Positions 1-13,500 of a stretch of DNA of 64,000 nt are shown here, piece by piece. The notes below the pieces were generated by a model. The model was not told the DNA's origin. It saw only the letters and a program-made list of their open reading frames with translations, and searched no databases. A program made the translations under genes and the position numbers. The stretch's first letter is position 1. Every line of letters begins with the position of its first letter. Source of the stretch: Notospermus geniculatus (Eukaryota; Nemertea; Pilidiophora; Heteronemertea; Lineidae); assembly GCA_002633025.1 (NCBI GenBank), contig NMRB01001592.1, positions 1,989 to 65,988 of the forward strand, in the 5' to 3' direction.

Positions 1-1278
1 TATTAGGGAAACAATTCCAAGAATTGTGAATTTCGGTAGATATTTCAAGAAATACTACCTACGAATGTGCGTTCTTACGAATTTATCGTGTCATGTCTAA
101 ACTTGACCCTATTGCCCGAACAAACTGGGTCATGCCGTTTGACAACCCTGATGATAAGATAAGATAAATGATGGAGATAAAACTTGGGAGTTTTTTAAAA
201 TTCTGATACTTCAATGCTTTTCAAAGCCCACTTGACCCCCACCCACTTCACAAAATTTGATGGGAAAGATAGGGTACCCGGTATATTCAATTCACCAATA
301 TCAAAACCACTCTCACCCTACATCTATGAGAACTACCAGTATAAGAGAACAAAGCAAAAAACACACATCAGGGGTAAGGGGATACTACAAGGAAGAATTA
401 AATTGTTTTTTCTATGCAAATTTTGAGAAATTAAGCAAATTGTAAAAAAGTTGTGAACACAGAAATTGTATGACGTGTTGTGCAGGTGCAGAGGAATACA
501 TTTGGCAACGAAGCACAGACGACTAATTTTGAGAGCAAACAACAGATCACCTTTGGGATGTCTAGCGGAGAAACCCAAGGTGGCCAAAAGAGGGAAACAA
601 ATGAACTGATTTTTACCATGTCTGGGGATAGAAATATGAACTAAGTAATATCCTCTTCAGACTGTAACGTTAAAACAGAATTGCATTCAGATATTCACTT
701 TGGTCAAACAGAAAAATCTCTGTTCCATTTTTTTCACAAAGAAGCCACTTTAGCTGGATTCATTGTCACTTTCGTTACAATCACTTTAGTCAGATTCATA
801 CTTCAAACGCCGCTGCATCTGTGTTCGACATGTGATCCAATTTTCAGGATGCCACTTTCAACACCAAACCTCAATAGACTAATTCTGTTGGCATCCAATC
901 GTGGGGCTATGGTCTCGCGATAATTCCATGTCAAAATGCTGACCAGACATTGTGGTATAAATCAACACAACGATGTCACGTCTAAATTTGATTACGCATC
1001 GGACGCTGATACTCGCTGTCCAAAGTATGAATCAAGCCTTACACTGTCTATTGAACAAACCTTATTTACCTCTTGATATAAGTTGGAATTAGGAATAACA
1101 TGCATCTGACCATATTTTCCGGTATTTCCGTTATTCCGAGCAGATGCTTGCGGAGGATAGGTCTCCACCATTGTGCAATAACACCTCTAATCTAGTGACC
1201 GTAACATAGCAGACGGCAACCACTCTAATGCACCTATGTGCACATGTACATGTAAAGCACTGCGGTGCAGCAAGGCAG
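1..1278. other. 3'-side intron sequence of SIPA1L, no exon recognised
   Basis: The next SIPA1L exon must lie here or beyond the edge. I scanned the minus strand for family C-terminal blocks (EEDLKKLI type, coiled coil) and saw none. Short frames on both strands look like chance. Confidence 0.5.
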
Positions 1279-1402
1279 TGGGTCATATGAATAAACACTA
1301 GCAAATGCTTTAATACTTCAGATTTGTACAGCATTGCATAGTGCATTTGTATTGCAAAATTCAAGTAAAAGCATTTACTAGTCTTTATTCATATGACCCA
1401 TA
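1279..1402. mobile_element. Palindromic MITE (TGGGTCATATGAATAAA family)
   Basis: Inverted termini TGGGTCATATGAATAAA flank a self-complementary core with AGYAAATGCTTTTACTTCA. Related copies are at 16085-16193, 31995-32098 and 50972-51062. Confidence 0.6.
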
Positions 1403-1459
1403 AAGTGGTTCACACGCTGCCAGACACAAAAGGATTGCATTTTTTCTCTTCCTACTTAC

Positions 1460-1568
1460 TTTTTTGTCGATCTTGGACTACTGTTGGCACTACTTGTTGG
1501 ACTGTGGCTATCGCGTAACCTTCGACCTGTTTTTGCATTTGGACTTAAGAACTGTGGCCGTCGCTCCT
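1460..1568 (-). CDS. SIPA1L: SIPA1L exon 16 (last exon recognised)
   Basis: Residues 1321-1356 plus two bases: [20 protein letters not shown] then [15 protein letters not shown]. It is basic and Ser/Pro-rich, similar in composition to the family C-terminal half but without a firm alignment. Acceptor is ATTTTCATTTCAG|AGGAG, donor AAAAA|GTAAGT, with phases 1 in and 2 out as required. The following exon should start with one base completing an AAN codon; I could not identify it in 1-1459. Confidence 0.8.
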
Positions 1569-4500
1569 CTGAAATGAAAATAAACGAAAATAAACAGTAG
1601 TGAGAGAGGGTTGTTATGAACTTTTGCTTTCATTACAGATTTTCCAATGCTGTGTTTCCGCAGTTCTCAAAACACTGAGCAACAGACAACCACTTTTGTT
1701 GGAAACGTACTCAAGGCCATGTACACTTCAGCCATCTTGAAAAAGAAATAAGGTCAACCCAGGGTTCTCGCCAGGCCAAATCAGCATGTCGCTGCGACAC
1801 GCTGCCGACCGCCGAACACAAAACGCGACAAGCTGTTGAAATCCGCGACAACCTGTTAAAATCTGCGACAGCCTCAAATAAACATCGACATGCTACACAA
1901 TCACACACTCCAAACACAACACATCACACTACTCAAACAAGCGATGGAAACTGTGAGAAGCTATTTAAAATCACTTCGCGTGAAGGGTAATTAGCGCCTT
2001 TATTATCCTGCTTGAATACTACGGAGGCCTAGGCCCAGTCACATCATTGTTTTGCCAAGCGCAATCGATAAAACATCAGCCATGTCAGCTGTCATCTGGT
2101 CATTGTCATGATTGTTGTTTTTGTGCAATAAAATCCTTGCCGGTAAACTAACTGCAACACTTCCGTGTGAGCCGTGACATCCTCCACACCTGTCTTCGGT
2201 CATCGTCTCATCACAACATCCCCGACCACGCTAATGATATGAATCTCCATTGGCAACAAGCACCTGTCAATCAGGGTCACGTGTCAGCTGAGAGAATGGT
2301 GGGCTAGTGTTTTTCGCCCGCGAATTCTTACATTGTTTTCAGTGTGTCAGATCGTAATTTCAGCATCAGATATATCTTTAGTGAAGGTGAATTTTCAGAA
2401 TCTACTTTTGTTCTGTTTTTGTTGCAATCAGGACACACCGATGCGATGACTGATGCTCTGCAGGCCTCCACTTGTCATGATGAGCACAGTTTAACAAACT
2501 GGTACAGTGACCTTGTACAGTGACAGAAGATGCCGGATATCATTTTCGCGCCGTTGAGTGAAGTCAAAGACATTGTTTTTTCAACAGCTCGGCCTATCAA
2601 ACTATCATTTCAGTTAAGAAAATAAATATTGGCCTACTCTTCTTTTTTAAGAACTAATACTTGCCTTCTTCACAGTGATATCTCATGCTCAGAAATTTTT
2701 TTTGATATCTGTTCAGGCCTACATGTAGATCGCGCCATAAAAACAGCCGATATTGGATGGTTTATTTCATCAAAAATTTTGTGGGAAAACGCCGCATATC
2801 GCATCTCCGCACATCTCAATTTTCAAAATTTTCATGGGGAGATACCGCACCCCTCCCGCTGTGGGTTTCAGGCGCGCGGACACACACAAACGGACCTCTC
2901 AAACTGGCTTTCCTGGTCGGGCAATTGACATGACTGATGCGACATGCTGACCCAAATTCCTGGCGAGAACCCTGCAACCCACCTCTCTGAATCTCCCGTA
3001 GTCTGTCATGATCACTATGAATTTTATTCGACGGGAAGCCATGTTGATGATGATGATGATGAACGTGGTGCGTCGGCGCATCCACCTTCCCGTGTGACGA
3101 TCCACTTGAATGTGAATGTGACGACAAATCGCTAATCTGACTTAGATTTGAACTACTCGTTGACTGATCCTGAGGCTTTCCGTGCGATTTATTCGAATGT
3201 TTATGATAGGGACCGGACATGTCAGAGTCCATACTGTCCTGAGGGATATGACTGACTTTCTTCGTTACTGGAGAGAAAGCACTTTGTTGTTGTGCCGTCG
3301 CGACAGACCGTGTGAGGTAGACGCCTTGCCCGACTTGGCTGGGGTCCGAATAGCGCGATGTGTCGGGGCCGGAATAATCCGAGCGGTCAGAACCTTCGTA
3401 CCAACGCTCCGAATGACTGCCACCATCTTGGTAAGACTGAAAGTAGAATGGGAAAAAAATTGTGACCCGCTCTGGCGAAAAGAGTCGCATGTCACTCAGA
3501 AGGTGAGCCAAAACTAACCGAGATGACACCAGGAGAGAATGGAAGAAACAGATTATTTCAGATTTCATAACAGACAGACAATATTGAAACTGACAAACAT
3601 TTGGTCTCAACCTGCCAAGCTAAGAGCGACATGCGTCTGCTTTGCCAGAGTCGGTCACATTTAATCAAAGTGCATCATGACCATTGTGAGGTCTTAAAAC
3701 GATTACTGGTGCTCATGTGATGAACTTACTTCTTGTGCCAACATGTTCAGAATCGCTCCCCAGCAATGCTTTGGCACATTATAATCACCAAACCGCAGGG
3801 CATTGCATAAGCCCCCCCCCCCCCAACGTTTTGTCACCACTCAAGCTATTACATATGTAGTTCGAGCACAGATGGGTAAGAAAATTCTAAATCAACACGT
3901 GAAATCCATGCCAAGCCTTTGATGGTGTATTTACGTATATCATGTATACAAAACAACGAACATGTCATGCAGGGCGACCTAGCCAGGGGGGACGTAGTTG
4001 CAAATGAGATCCAGGGGGTAATAGGCTTAACGCCACATTGTTTTTCATTTGCACAAGTAAAATAGCAAGATAAATCAGCCACTAAGAATTACCATAACTA
4101 CAGAAGTGTCACCTAAAAAAATCCAAGCATATTTTCATCAATTTTGGGACTCAGACTTTCTGTCAGACATTATTTTTCAATGGAACTCCCCTTTAAACAA
4201 AGATGCTGAAATGCCTTTGTTTATTTGGTACGGGTACCATGAAAATGCACACTGGCCTCTGTTTGGCTTCAAAGGTCTTGGACCAATGACTCGCTGGGTA
4301 TGAATTAATAGGCTTAGGACTGGTGGATGGGGCAAAATTGCCTTGGTCACGCATTTGAGCTTGAAGTATTTTAGAATAGAAAGTCAGATCTCGCTATCAG
4401 TTAGTCGTTGTGTAACCCAAACTTGTCGGGTGTGCCTCAAATTACGCCACAAATGCTCGGTGCAGTCCTTGGGTTTTCGCCTTATTTTTGGTACATCGAT

Positions 4501-7500
4501 GCGTCTTGGTTGCACAACAACCGACCTCTGGTTCAGTATAATAATTATTCCTTAAAGCTGCACTGTATTAAATTCAGAAAGTACTTCCGTCCTCCAACGT
4601 TAGTGTAGTGTAAAATGTACTATGCTTTATGTGGATACATTAGAGTTCTGCCTGCTGTTTTTTTGATTCCATGCAATAAACTAAGCATTGATTTTTTGAA
4701 GTATGTACATGTATCATACAAGCATTTTGGGACCTTCATGAGGCTATGAGACCTCTACCTGCAGTCTCCTGACACTTCGAAAATACCATAAAATTCAATA
4801 CTGTGAGGCTTTAAATCCAACCTTCCCGTACCTTTGCATCTCTCTGTTCTCTTGTATTCTGATATTGGCGAGGATACCAGTTTTTCGAACCTGCAAAAAC
4901 AAACAAACACATGTGAAAATGAGACCAAGAGCTCTCAACTACCAAAACGCCCCATTTTAGTGAGATTTTCTCAGGCAAGTTTGTACCTTCAGATAAGAGA
5001 AGAGGGTTAAGTTCATCTACATGTATGACAGGCCTCATATGCAAAGCAGAATAATACATATTGTATTAAGATTACCATGATTCAATACCGTCAACTCCAT
5101 TTTAGTTTGTGTATTATCCTAATCCAAAGAAATCCTGATCAATAATGTCTTGAAGTAGGATACATTGGTGGATATTTTCCACTAGTTGGTGGAGATTTTT
5201 CACTGCTCTTCATCCGCTCACACTTTGTGTGTGAGTGTATGAAGAGAATGAGACCACACCAAATGCCCCGCTTTCACTTACGCCACAAATATCCCGAATC
5301 AGAAATTTGTCCAGTTCGTAAATAATTCTCAAACGTTTTTTGCAGTTCTTAAATGATTCTTGGTTGATTCCTAAACATTCGTACAGTTCACGTGAGTTCT
5401 TCGAGCCACCACGAAAGTTTTTGCTTGTCAAAAATTTTCGTGGGAGGGTTCACAAATTTCAAATTCGTAGATGTATCGTAAACACTTTGTAACCCTTTCA
5501 TATCGTCCATAACAGCTTCATAATCGATTCTTTTGCATTCTGGGCTGTTCTTGGCCATTTTGTGTCTTCCTCAAATTAGTGGACCCTCGCCGAAAACATG
5601 CCGAAACAGGTACGAACGTTCCGAATGTATTTATGAATCAAGTACCGGTATGAATCGGTCACGAATCATCCACGAATATTCGTAAGTGAGTCGTACCTTA
5701 TTCGTACAATTCGTACATGATTCTTTGAATTCATACATACATGTACTTGTTTCTTAACCCATCCTTGACATTCAGCATATTTTTCAACCCGATTAGCCAC
5801 TTCGACAATTTCATATTCGGGCAATTCAGGACATTCTTAGCATAAGTGAAAGCGGGGCAAAGCACTGCTGTGGGAGGATGACTTGTGCACGAAAACTGCC
5901 AGGTGGAGTGATGCCTTAAAAATAAACCTACCTGAACCTGTGTAGAAAAGTTGTTTAGATATCAATTCCTGAGGATTCATCTTGGAAAACTAAATCCAGA
6001 CTTTTCAGAACAGAACATTTGTATTTGTTTTCCAATGCTGAATCAACAACAAGCCAAAATCACATCTCGTAACTAGGTGCACCACACAAGTGCACAGAAC
6101 ACCCTGCAGCACGTAAAATGTGTCGAGAAATGAGAAGAAAATTCCCACAGAAGGGCCTACTCCTCAGAACACCCTGCAGCACGTAAAATGTGTCGAGAAA
6201 TGAGAAGAAAATTCCCACAGAAGGGCCTACTCCTCAGACGATCCATTTCACTCAGTCTAAATTAGCATCAATGCGAGGCCTCCAAGACCAACCTAATGTC
6301 AAGCCCCGTGTGAGCCGGTACAAAAGCACAATAGACATTTGAACGCTTGCCAATATTCAGTGAGCAAGCTAAATGGTGGTATTAACTGCACTGAGAAAAA
6401 GTCTATATTATTCTTGCAAGAGAAAGTTCACACGGAAAATGCACGTACAACTACATGTATGCTAGCATTATAATCATGTTATTAGTATTGAAAAAAAATT
6501 TTTGCCAGTGTTGGCCGCTGCTTTAAGTACAAAAGTGACATAGCGTTCATTTGCAGTACACTCTTTTAGGAAAGTAAAAGGACACCAAATTTTCGTAAAT
6601 ATCTCAAGAACCATTGGAGCTACAGCAATGGTATTTGCACCCAATCTGTAGCAACATGTTGGGCATAAAACCATGGTGTTTTGCCAAAAATCAATTTTAA
6701 CATAGCATAATAAAATATAGCATTCTAAAAGTACATTATTTAGTAGCAAAATACTCTCATCCTACAGCATAACTGACAAGGAAAAATTTCAGTTTAAAAT
6801 TTTTTAGTTCTAAGTGAACGATTTCAGTGAAGTCAATCGCTTAAGTCGAATGTGGCCAATCAAGACAAGTGCAGATAAATGCGTTCAGGCTAGAAATATT
6901 TATAAATTAGACATGATAATGACTGTGGCATTAGTTTATCACCCAAAAGCTAACCGACATTACACCGCATTACGGTGGGGTTTAGTTAGTCTGACCATGA
7001 AGTTTATTCAGGTTCATATTCAGGTGACTGGGTGAGGGGATTATAGGCCTTGTTGTTCCATTGGACTTTTTAATGGGACACACATTCATTACTCCATTAT
7101 TATTACTATTATCAGCAGATTTAGTTTAAAAGTTTCCATTGCATTTTAAGCTGATTTCATTGTACATGTGTATGTCACATTCCAAAGATGTGTGTGGGGG
7201 GGGGGCCAAAGTTTAAAGTAGACCAATCTAAACCTTTACAACTAGCTCCAGATATTCTACCAAGTTATTTTTATACTGGGAGCTCCTTCAACACAAGAAC
7301 CGATGGGCCTGTTGCTGTTCGCAGACTTATTATTACATAGGGCCACTTTCAAACCAAAGGAACAATTCCTGATTTTTCATGCACATGTTTTTCCACATTA
7401 CATGCAAAAAACATAAGGTCCTTATCTTTTGTTTGGAACAATAATTTAAGGGAAATTTTACACTAAAGATGTTTTATGTATATGGCCCCAGGAGCTGAAC

Positions 7501-10500
7501 ATTCTGAGTACGGCCTGAAATCTGAAATACACTGAAATAGCCAACGCCAGGTACTACATGTACTTTCAAAAACAACTTGACATCAATTTTCAAGATTTTA
7601 GAACACTCAATATGCATGATATGTCAAGAACTACAGGTACTTAGTGTCAATCATACATACTGACCCCACACAACTGTGCAGTGACATACATTCTTTTAGT
7701 ACTGGCATTCTTTTGAAGTTTCAAAACTGGCATTCTTTTGAAGTTTCAAAACATCTGTCGCTGTTATTATTTGCATATCATGCATTCAGTTTGTGGACAT
7801 CAAGTGGCACTGATTAACCCTTTCATGTATGGAGCTTAAATACCCTAGCTCTGACCTGATCACCTGTCATTCCCCTCTATCGTTGCAGACGATGAATGAA
7901 AACCACAGTCAATAGGCTAGCTTTGCGTATCTGATTGGTGCTGCCACTGACGGAATTCATAGGAACTACGCTAGAAATGCTAGACTGAGATTAACGGGAA
8001 CAAGAGCAATGCATAGCGTGGCATATGCCCCGACTGGTATGTTGTTTGTGGGGCATGGCCTAGGTGGTACATTTGGGGAAGCAATGGTGCTGGTCATTAA
8101 AAGGAACTGTCCCCTCATAGAGACAAACACTCAAAAAAAATTTCAGGCTGATCACTCAAAGTGTTGGGTAGTTATTAACTGACAGACACTGAATACAAGA
8201 TGGCCACCATAGCCGCCATCTTTGATGTGCTGTGGACGAGACAGCACACGAAATAATGTCATCGTGACGTTCCTTCAGGAAACACGTGGTCAATTTGACG
8301 GCCAACGTGGCCTTTATGACGTCACGTGGGAAACATCTATATTGTTTGATATCGATACTGTACGTAAGGAGGCAATGAACTCACCTGTAGTCTCCAAACT
8401 TTCCCGAGAATTTGACTGTGAATTTTCTCCTGAGTGTAAGTGACCTAAATTTTCTTCCGTTCTCAAGTGAGACTTCTGAGACTCGGACAGCACATTAATG
8501 TCAATGTAATCCTTATATTGTGATTGTCTTGATGAGGAATTGTTTGACTGATCGTACAAGTTGTTGACGTCGACGTAATCTTTGTGTTGCGATTGGCGAG
8601 ATGGCGGGTTGCTGCTGCTGGCTAGGCTCAGTTTACTGTCCAGTGACGATGATACGGCGTTGATGTCTGCATAGGAGGATCCCAGCCGAGGGCCGAGTCT
8701 GAAATATGATCGTTTTGAATGTAGTAACCTGTAACCATCTACAGACGAACTTCGCCTAACAGGGTTTCTGCCGGGGGGTGGGGGTATGAAAGATACAGAT
8801 CCCCCTTGGCTTGTAGTAGGGGAAATATATGTACCCCTACCCTCTTCTGCCTGTGGGGCAATGCAGGTTTCTTCTCCCAAATGGTGGGGAAATGCTTTTT
8901 CGGGGCTTAAAAACAACTTTTTCACGAACAGGCCCTCGGACCCCCCTGGAGGGTGCCTGGTGCCCAGCGAACTGGTGTACCCCCTTCTTTCAATTCTTGG
9001 TGGAAACACTGCCTGGATGATCTACTGCACCAGTTGGGTTACATCCCTGCACGTCACATTTGACAGCCCAATTTTAATACGGCCTACTGGCGACCTATAC
9101 ATTTCCCATCATGTCACTTACTTTTGAGAAATGAGGTTATGAAGACCCTGGAATTCCCCTGAGGTAGCTATAGAATGTCTTGACGTGATGTCGTATCCCC
9201 TGGAAATAAGGAGTCACATGGTTGAACAAATGGCCAATAGTCTTTTGTATTTAACTTTTTCGTCAGGGCCAAAGCCAAAGCATTTATTGGGCCTGTTCGT
9301 GTTAAGCATACAATGTAGAAGAGAGGCCATCTCAAGCTACTCATGTTCCTCACTTGGATGGGGTCCTTCATTTGCTCCTCCAATATGCCCCCACTGTCCA
9401 ATGACATAAACCATCGACATCATTGTCCCGATATACCAGGAAATGACAATGAAGTGTTAAAATAATCCAACTCCTTGAACACCAAGAGAAATCTTTTCTT
9501 ACTTGCGCACTGTTCCATCCTCCATGGGCGGAATCACGACGACCTTGACCTGCACTGACGTCCTCAGCAGGTCAATCATCTGTTCGTATGTGAGCGTTGC
9601 GGTGGCTACTTTACAAATCTCCACCATCCGACTGCCGATCCGTAGGCCCTTTTGCCAAGCCAAGGGTTCTACGTCTGATATTATGCCACCGGCCTGGAGG
9701 TGGAAGCCTAGCTGCCCGAGACCGTTCCTTCGCAGTGTCATGTCTAATGTCTGAAAGTAAGTAATAACATTATGTAGCATGAACTGACACTTTAAGGACG
9801 ATGCATTGGTCAGTGGAATTTACTTGATCAGGGCAGACCCCAGAGAAAAACATGTTATATCAACACGGTTCAATTTACGGTAAATCAGTCACCAGTTAGG
9901 AGAAACTCCGGCACATTTTAAAGGCGATCCATTGCATTGCGAAATCAAGGAAACTGACCATGGAGATAAATTTGCATTTTGTAAGCACGCGCAACTCTTG
10001 GTACATTCTATTCAATCATTACGGTACTTTATGGACAAAACGTTTACACGCCAGGTCCACAGGGTAAAATCAAGTGAGAGATCTTACTTCACATCCTTGA
10101 GTGACAGCAACCAGACGTGTTATGATTTCCTGAACCTCGTCAACTTCAGGGTTGGTGGACTTCAAAACGATACATTCCCCATGATTGTAGTACAGACGAA
10201 GACTGAAAGAGATGCGCCGCTAAAGTTGAAATAGCATCAACACCGACATGTAAAAGTCAGTCCAGGGTCACCCCTTGATAGTGGTATAGAGGCTTTGCAT
10301 ATGACATCACAAGCCGCCATGCTGGAGGACACATGCTGCAGGGCTAGAATTTAAAATTTTGTGGGGCACTGCCATTTTGGCCTTGGGTAATGATGAAATC
10401 AAGTAAGATTTAACAGGGGCACCAAGGCCGCTGCACATTTTTGGGGTGGGCACCCAAGGCCATGGCTATGGTGGCCGTGGTAAAATTCTAGCCCTGATGC

Positions 10501-13500
10501 TGCAGAGGCGCAGCGAAATGAGCCGTGTATGCCCCAATGACGTTACGTCAAACAATGGCATGGCGCACTTCACGCAAGTCACGTCATGGTCGGCTCACAC
10601 CTCTGCGCCCTGTGTCCTCCAGAATGGTCGCCAGGATATTGCCATTGCAAAGCCTCTATTGTCTTAAATTGTTCCATCAGGGCCGAAGCCATAGCATTAT
10701 TTGCCCTGGTAAATACAGAAGAGACCTCTCAAGTTACATCTTTTGTACTCGTGTTCCTCTTTGGATGGGGCCTTACTTGACCTTGCAAAGGCACAAGGTA
10801 CAGGGCACCACGGTTTACTGTCCAATGCAATGGATTGAGGAGCCACAGATGATCTGTTATGGCCCAGGCCGGATTTGAGCACAGGACCTGCTGCTTGCTA
10901 GGAGGACGTGATAATCACTATGCTATCAAGGCTGCTCGAATAGGGTAGAAGAGCTCACTAGCATATCTCCCCAATTCATTAGCTTAGCTTCCAGTGAGAA
11001 GATCAATCCATGAAAGAGGAGCATCAGGGTTTCTGCCAGAAAAAATATTTTGGGGATGGACCACAGCGGCTGCCAAAAGCGGCTGCCAAAGGCACCTGCT
11101 CCGGCGGGGGGTCTGGGGGCCCTCGCCCAGAAAAATTTGGATTTTTAAGTCCCTGAGATGCAATCCCCAGGCATCCAATGGTGTTGTTTTCTCCCGTGAT
11201 TTGCTGGCAATTCGCTGCCGCTCATGTCGGTCGTTATGAAAATGAATTTACCTGATGAAATAGAACTTAAATCATCTAAATCGTTCTCCTGTCTGGCAGA
11301 AACGCTGAGCATCTACCGACATCTTATCTGTCATTGCAGCTTCTAATACCATAAAATGAGATTACTGACCTATTTGTTTGGGAGGTCCACCCTATCACAG
11401 AACGACAATGGATTGCAAACACAACATCATGATTTTCTTCTTCGACCAGGACTATCATCTCTGCAGAAATACCCAGCAGACAATCCACCTGGAGGGACTG
11501 GCCGAAGTCTTCAACCTGAAATCAACAAGACAAGACTCAGGTGAACTGGTCAAATTTAGCTGAATCAGGTCACACCATGCTATCAGGCAAAGGAAGCATG
11601 CTCAGGCCACAAAACTGAGAATGTGTGTGTTCGGGGTTCTGCCGCTGCTGGTCAGCGCCGGACGGCCCCGTGCAGGACGCAGAAATGTCGACCGGCACTC
11701 GGCCTAAAGAGTATTTTCCGACCAGCCACGAGAGAATGATGCCCGCCACGCACACTTCCGAATTTCCTTTCTGTTCCCATTCACCGAATGTGCTTCCCAG
11801 CAGGGCCTCACACAGTTCTGACCAACGACAAAGCGGACTGCCTTTGCAATAGAGTGGATCGGGGTCATTTTGATGCCAAATGAGCTCATTATTTCAACTC
11901 TCAGGTGCCAGCAAATCGCATTTCAGCAAGTCTAGATTTCAAATTTTTATGGGGTAGACCCCCCGTTCCGACCAGCACTCGTTCAGTCCTGCGCAGAACC
12001 CTGTGTGTTTATGGTGGAACAGGCGGTATCTGGACACAGGTCACGTCCACCTATTCAGTCGCCATTTTCCTACTGGTGGGTATAAAAGTGCTGCTTGCCC
12101 TGTGAGCAACATCTCCGACAATATCCATGCACCTACGAAGAAACCTCACCTGCACAGACCAGACGACAGCACCAGCAGCAGACACGTCAGGTATCACACG
12201 CTGTTTTGTCTTCTCTCGCTTTCGTCCGCTACCCAGGCCAAATTTTCCTAAAAGAAATCAACGCAAGATTACAAGATAAACAACGACAAATGGAAAAACT
12301 TCAAATATTCACAACAGGATACAGCTGATTCATACACCTTCCATTCAGCACGTCAGCAAAGAATCAAATTACAGTGGAACCTTGGTAAGTGGACCACCCA
12401 CAACACTGGAACAAGTGGTCCACATAGGTGAGGTGGTCCCGGTCCGGATACCGAGGTGGTGGTCCTGTTACCGAGGTCATGTTAATGGAAATTAATGATA
12501 AAATAATCAGCACTGGGCTAAAGTGGTCCATTAAGGGGAGGTGGTCCCGTTACCAAGGTGGTCCCCAACCGAGGTTCCACTGTATCACAAATTTTGAAAC
12601 TTCTTGTCAATTTCACTAACCTAATTTGGATCCAGCCTCTGGAGTAATATTCGTGGAGTAATTAGCAGCAAGACCTTTGAGGTATTCTTGACGAGTTCGC
12701 ACAGCCATCGCCACAAACTTTTGTGACCGGTGAACAGCATTTTCAGCATTGATGACTGAAAGTAAAAGAAATCAATATCATCATAATATTTAAAAGTGAA
12801 ATCTGCTTACATGTATATGAATACTCTTCCCCCTAAAATGGTTTAAGTTGTAGCATCAGCAATTTTAACAAATCTTGGCCAGATCTCTTCAGCAACAATG
12901 GCAATGATTGTAGCACGTTTGAATGCCTGGAAACTTGAGAATTGTATCTCAAAGTTTTTTAATTGTATCTCCTTTATATGTGACCCTTTGCATAACACAA
13001 AACTGTTTGGGATTCGAGATTGGATTACTTGCAGGGTGCTCAGGGACACCTCGTTTAACACGGGTCACTGAACCATCTTTTTTAGAAGATGGGGATTTGG
13101 CCTAGTGGTTAAGGTGTGCTGCCACTGAGTGCTAGCGACTGATGCCTTATGCGAGGGTCCGTGGGTTCGAGTCTGGTAGGAAGCGATGTCTTTCACCTTA
13201 GAAACCTGTTATTATTTCATGCCCTTGAAACTTGAGAAAATTGAAAATTCAAATTCAAATACATGTACATGTATTACAGACAATGGGCCTTTAAAACTTG
13301 GTGCACTTTCAAAATGCTGTTCAATTCATTGTGCCAGAACAAAAGCGTGTGTACACGAACTATGCATCAGTCCCTGTTCTCAAATATTAGCTATTGATCC
13401 TGATAATAAACGTGTCTACATCACCTGTCTGTGGCTGTGAGTGTCACGTAGACTAAAATAGCACGTGTTGCTATTTCAATTACAGTGCTTCTCCGAAAAA

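Noticed and set aside
2816-3610. Single 264-codon minus-strand ORF
   Set aside because: Only 2983-3436 is exon. The N-terminal part is MITE sequence read through the acceptor and the C-terminal part runs past the donor into the hAT-like element.
8314-9009. Single 231-codon minus-strand ORF
   Set aside because: The exon is 8385-8698. Upstream codons come from repeat sequence before the TTTCAG acceptor and downstream codons lie beyond a GTGAGT donor.
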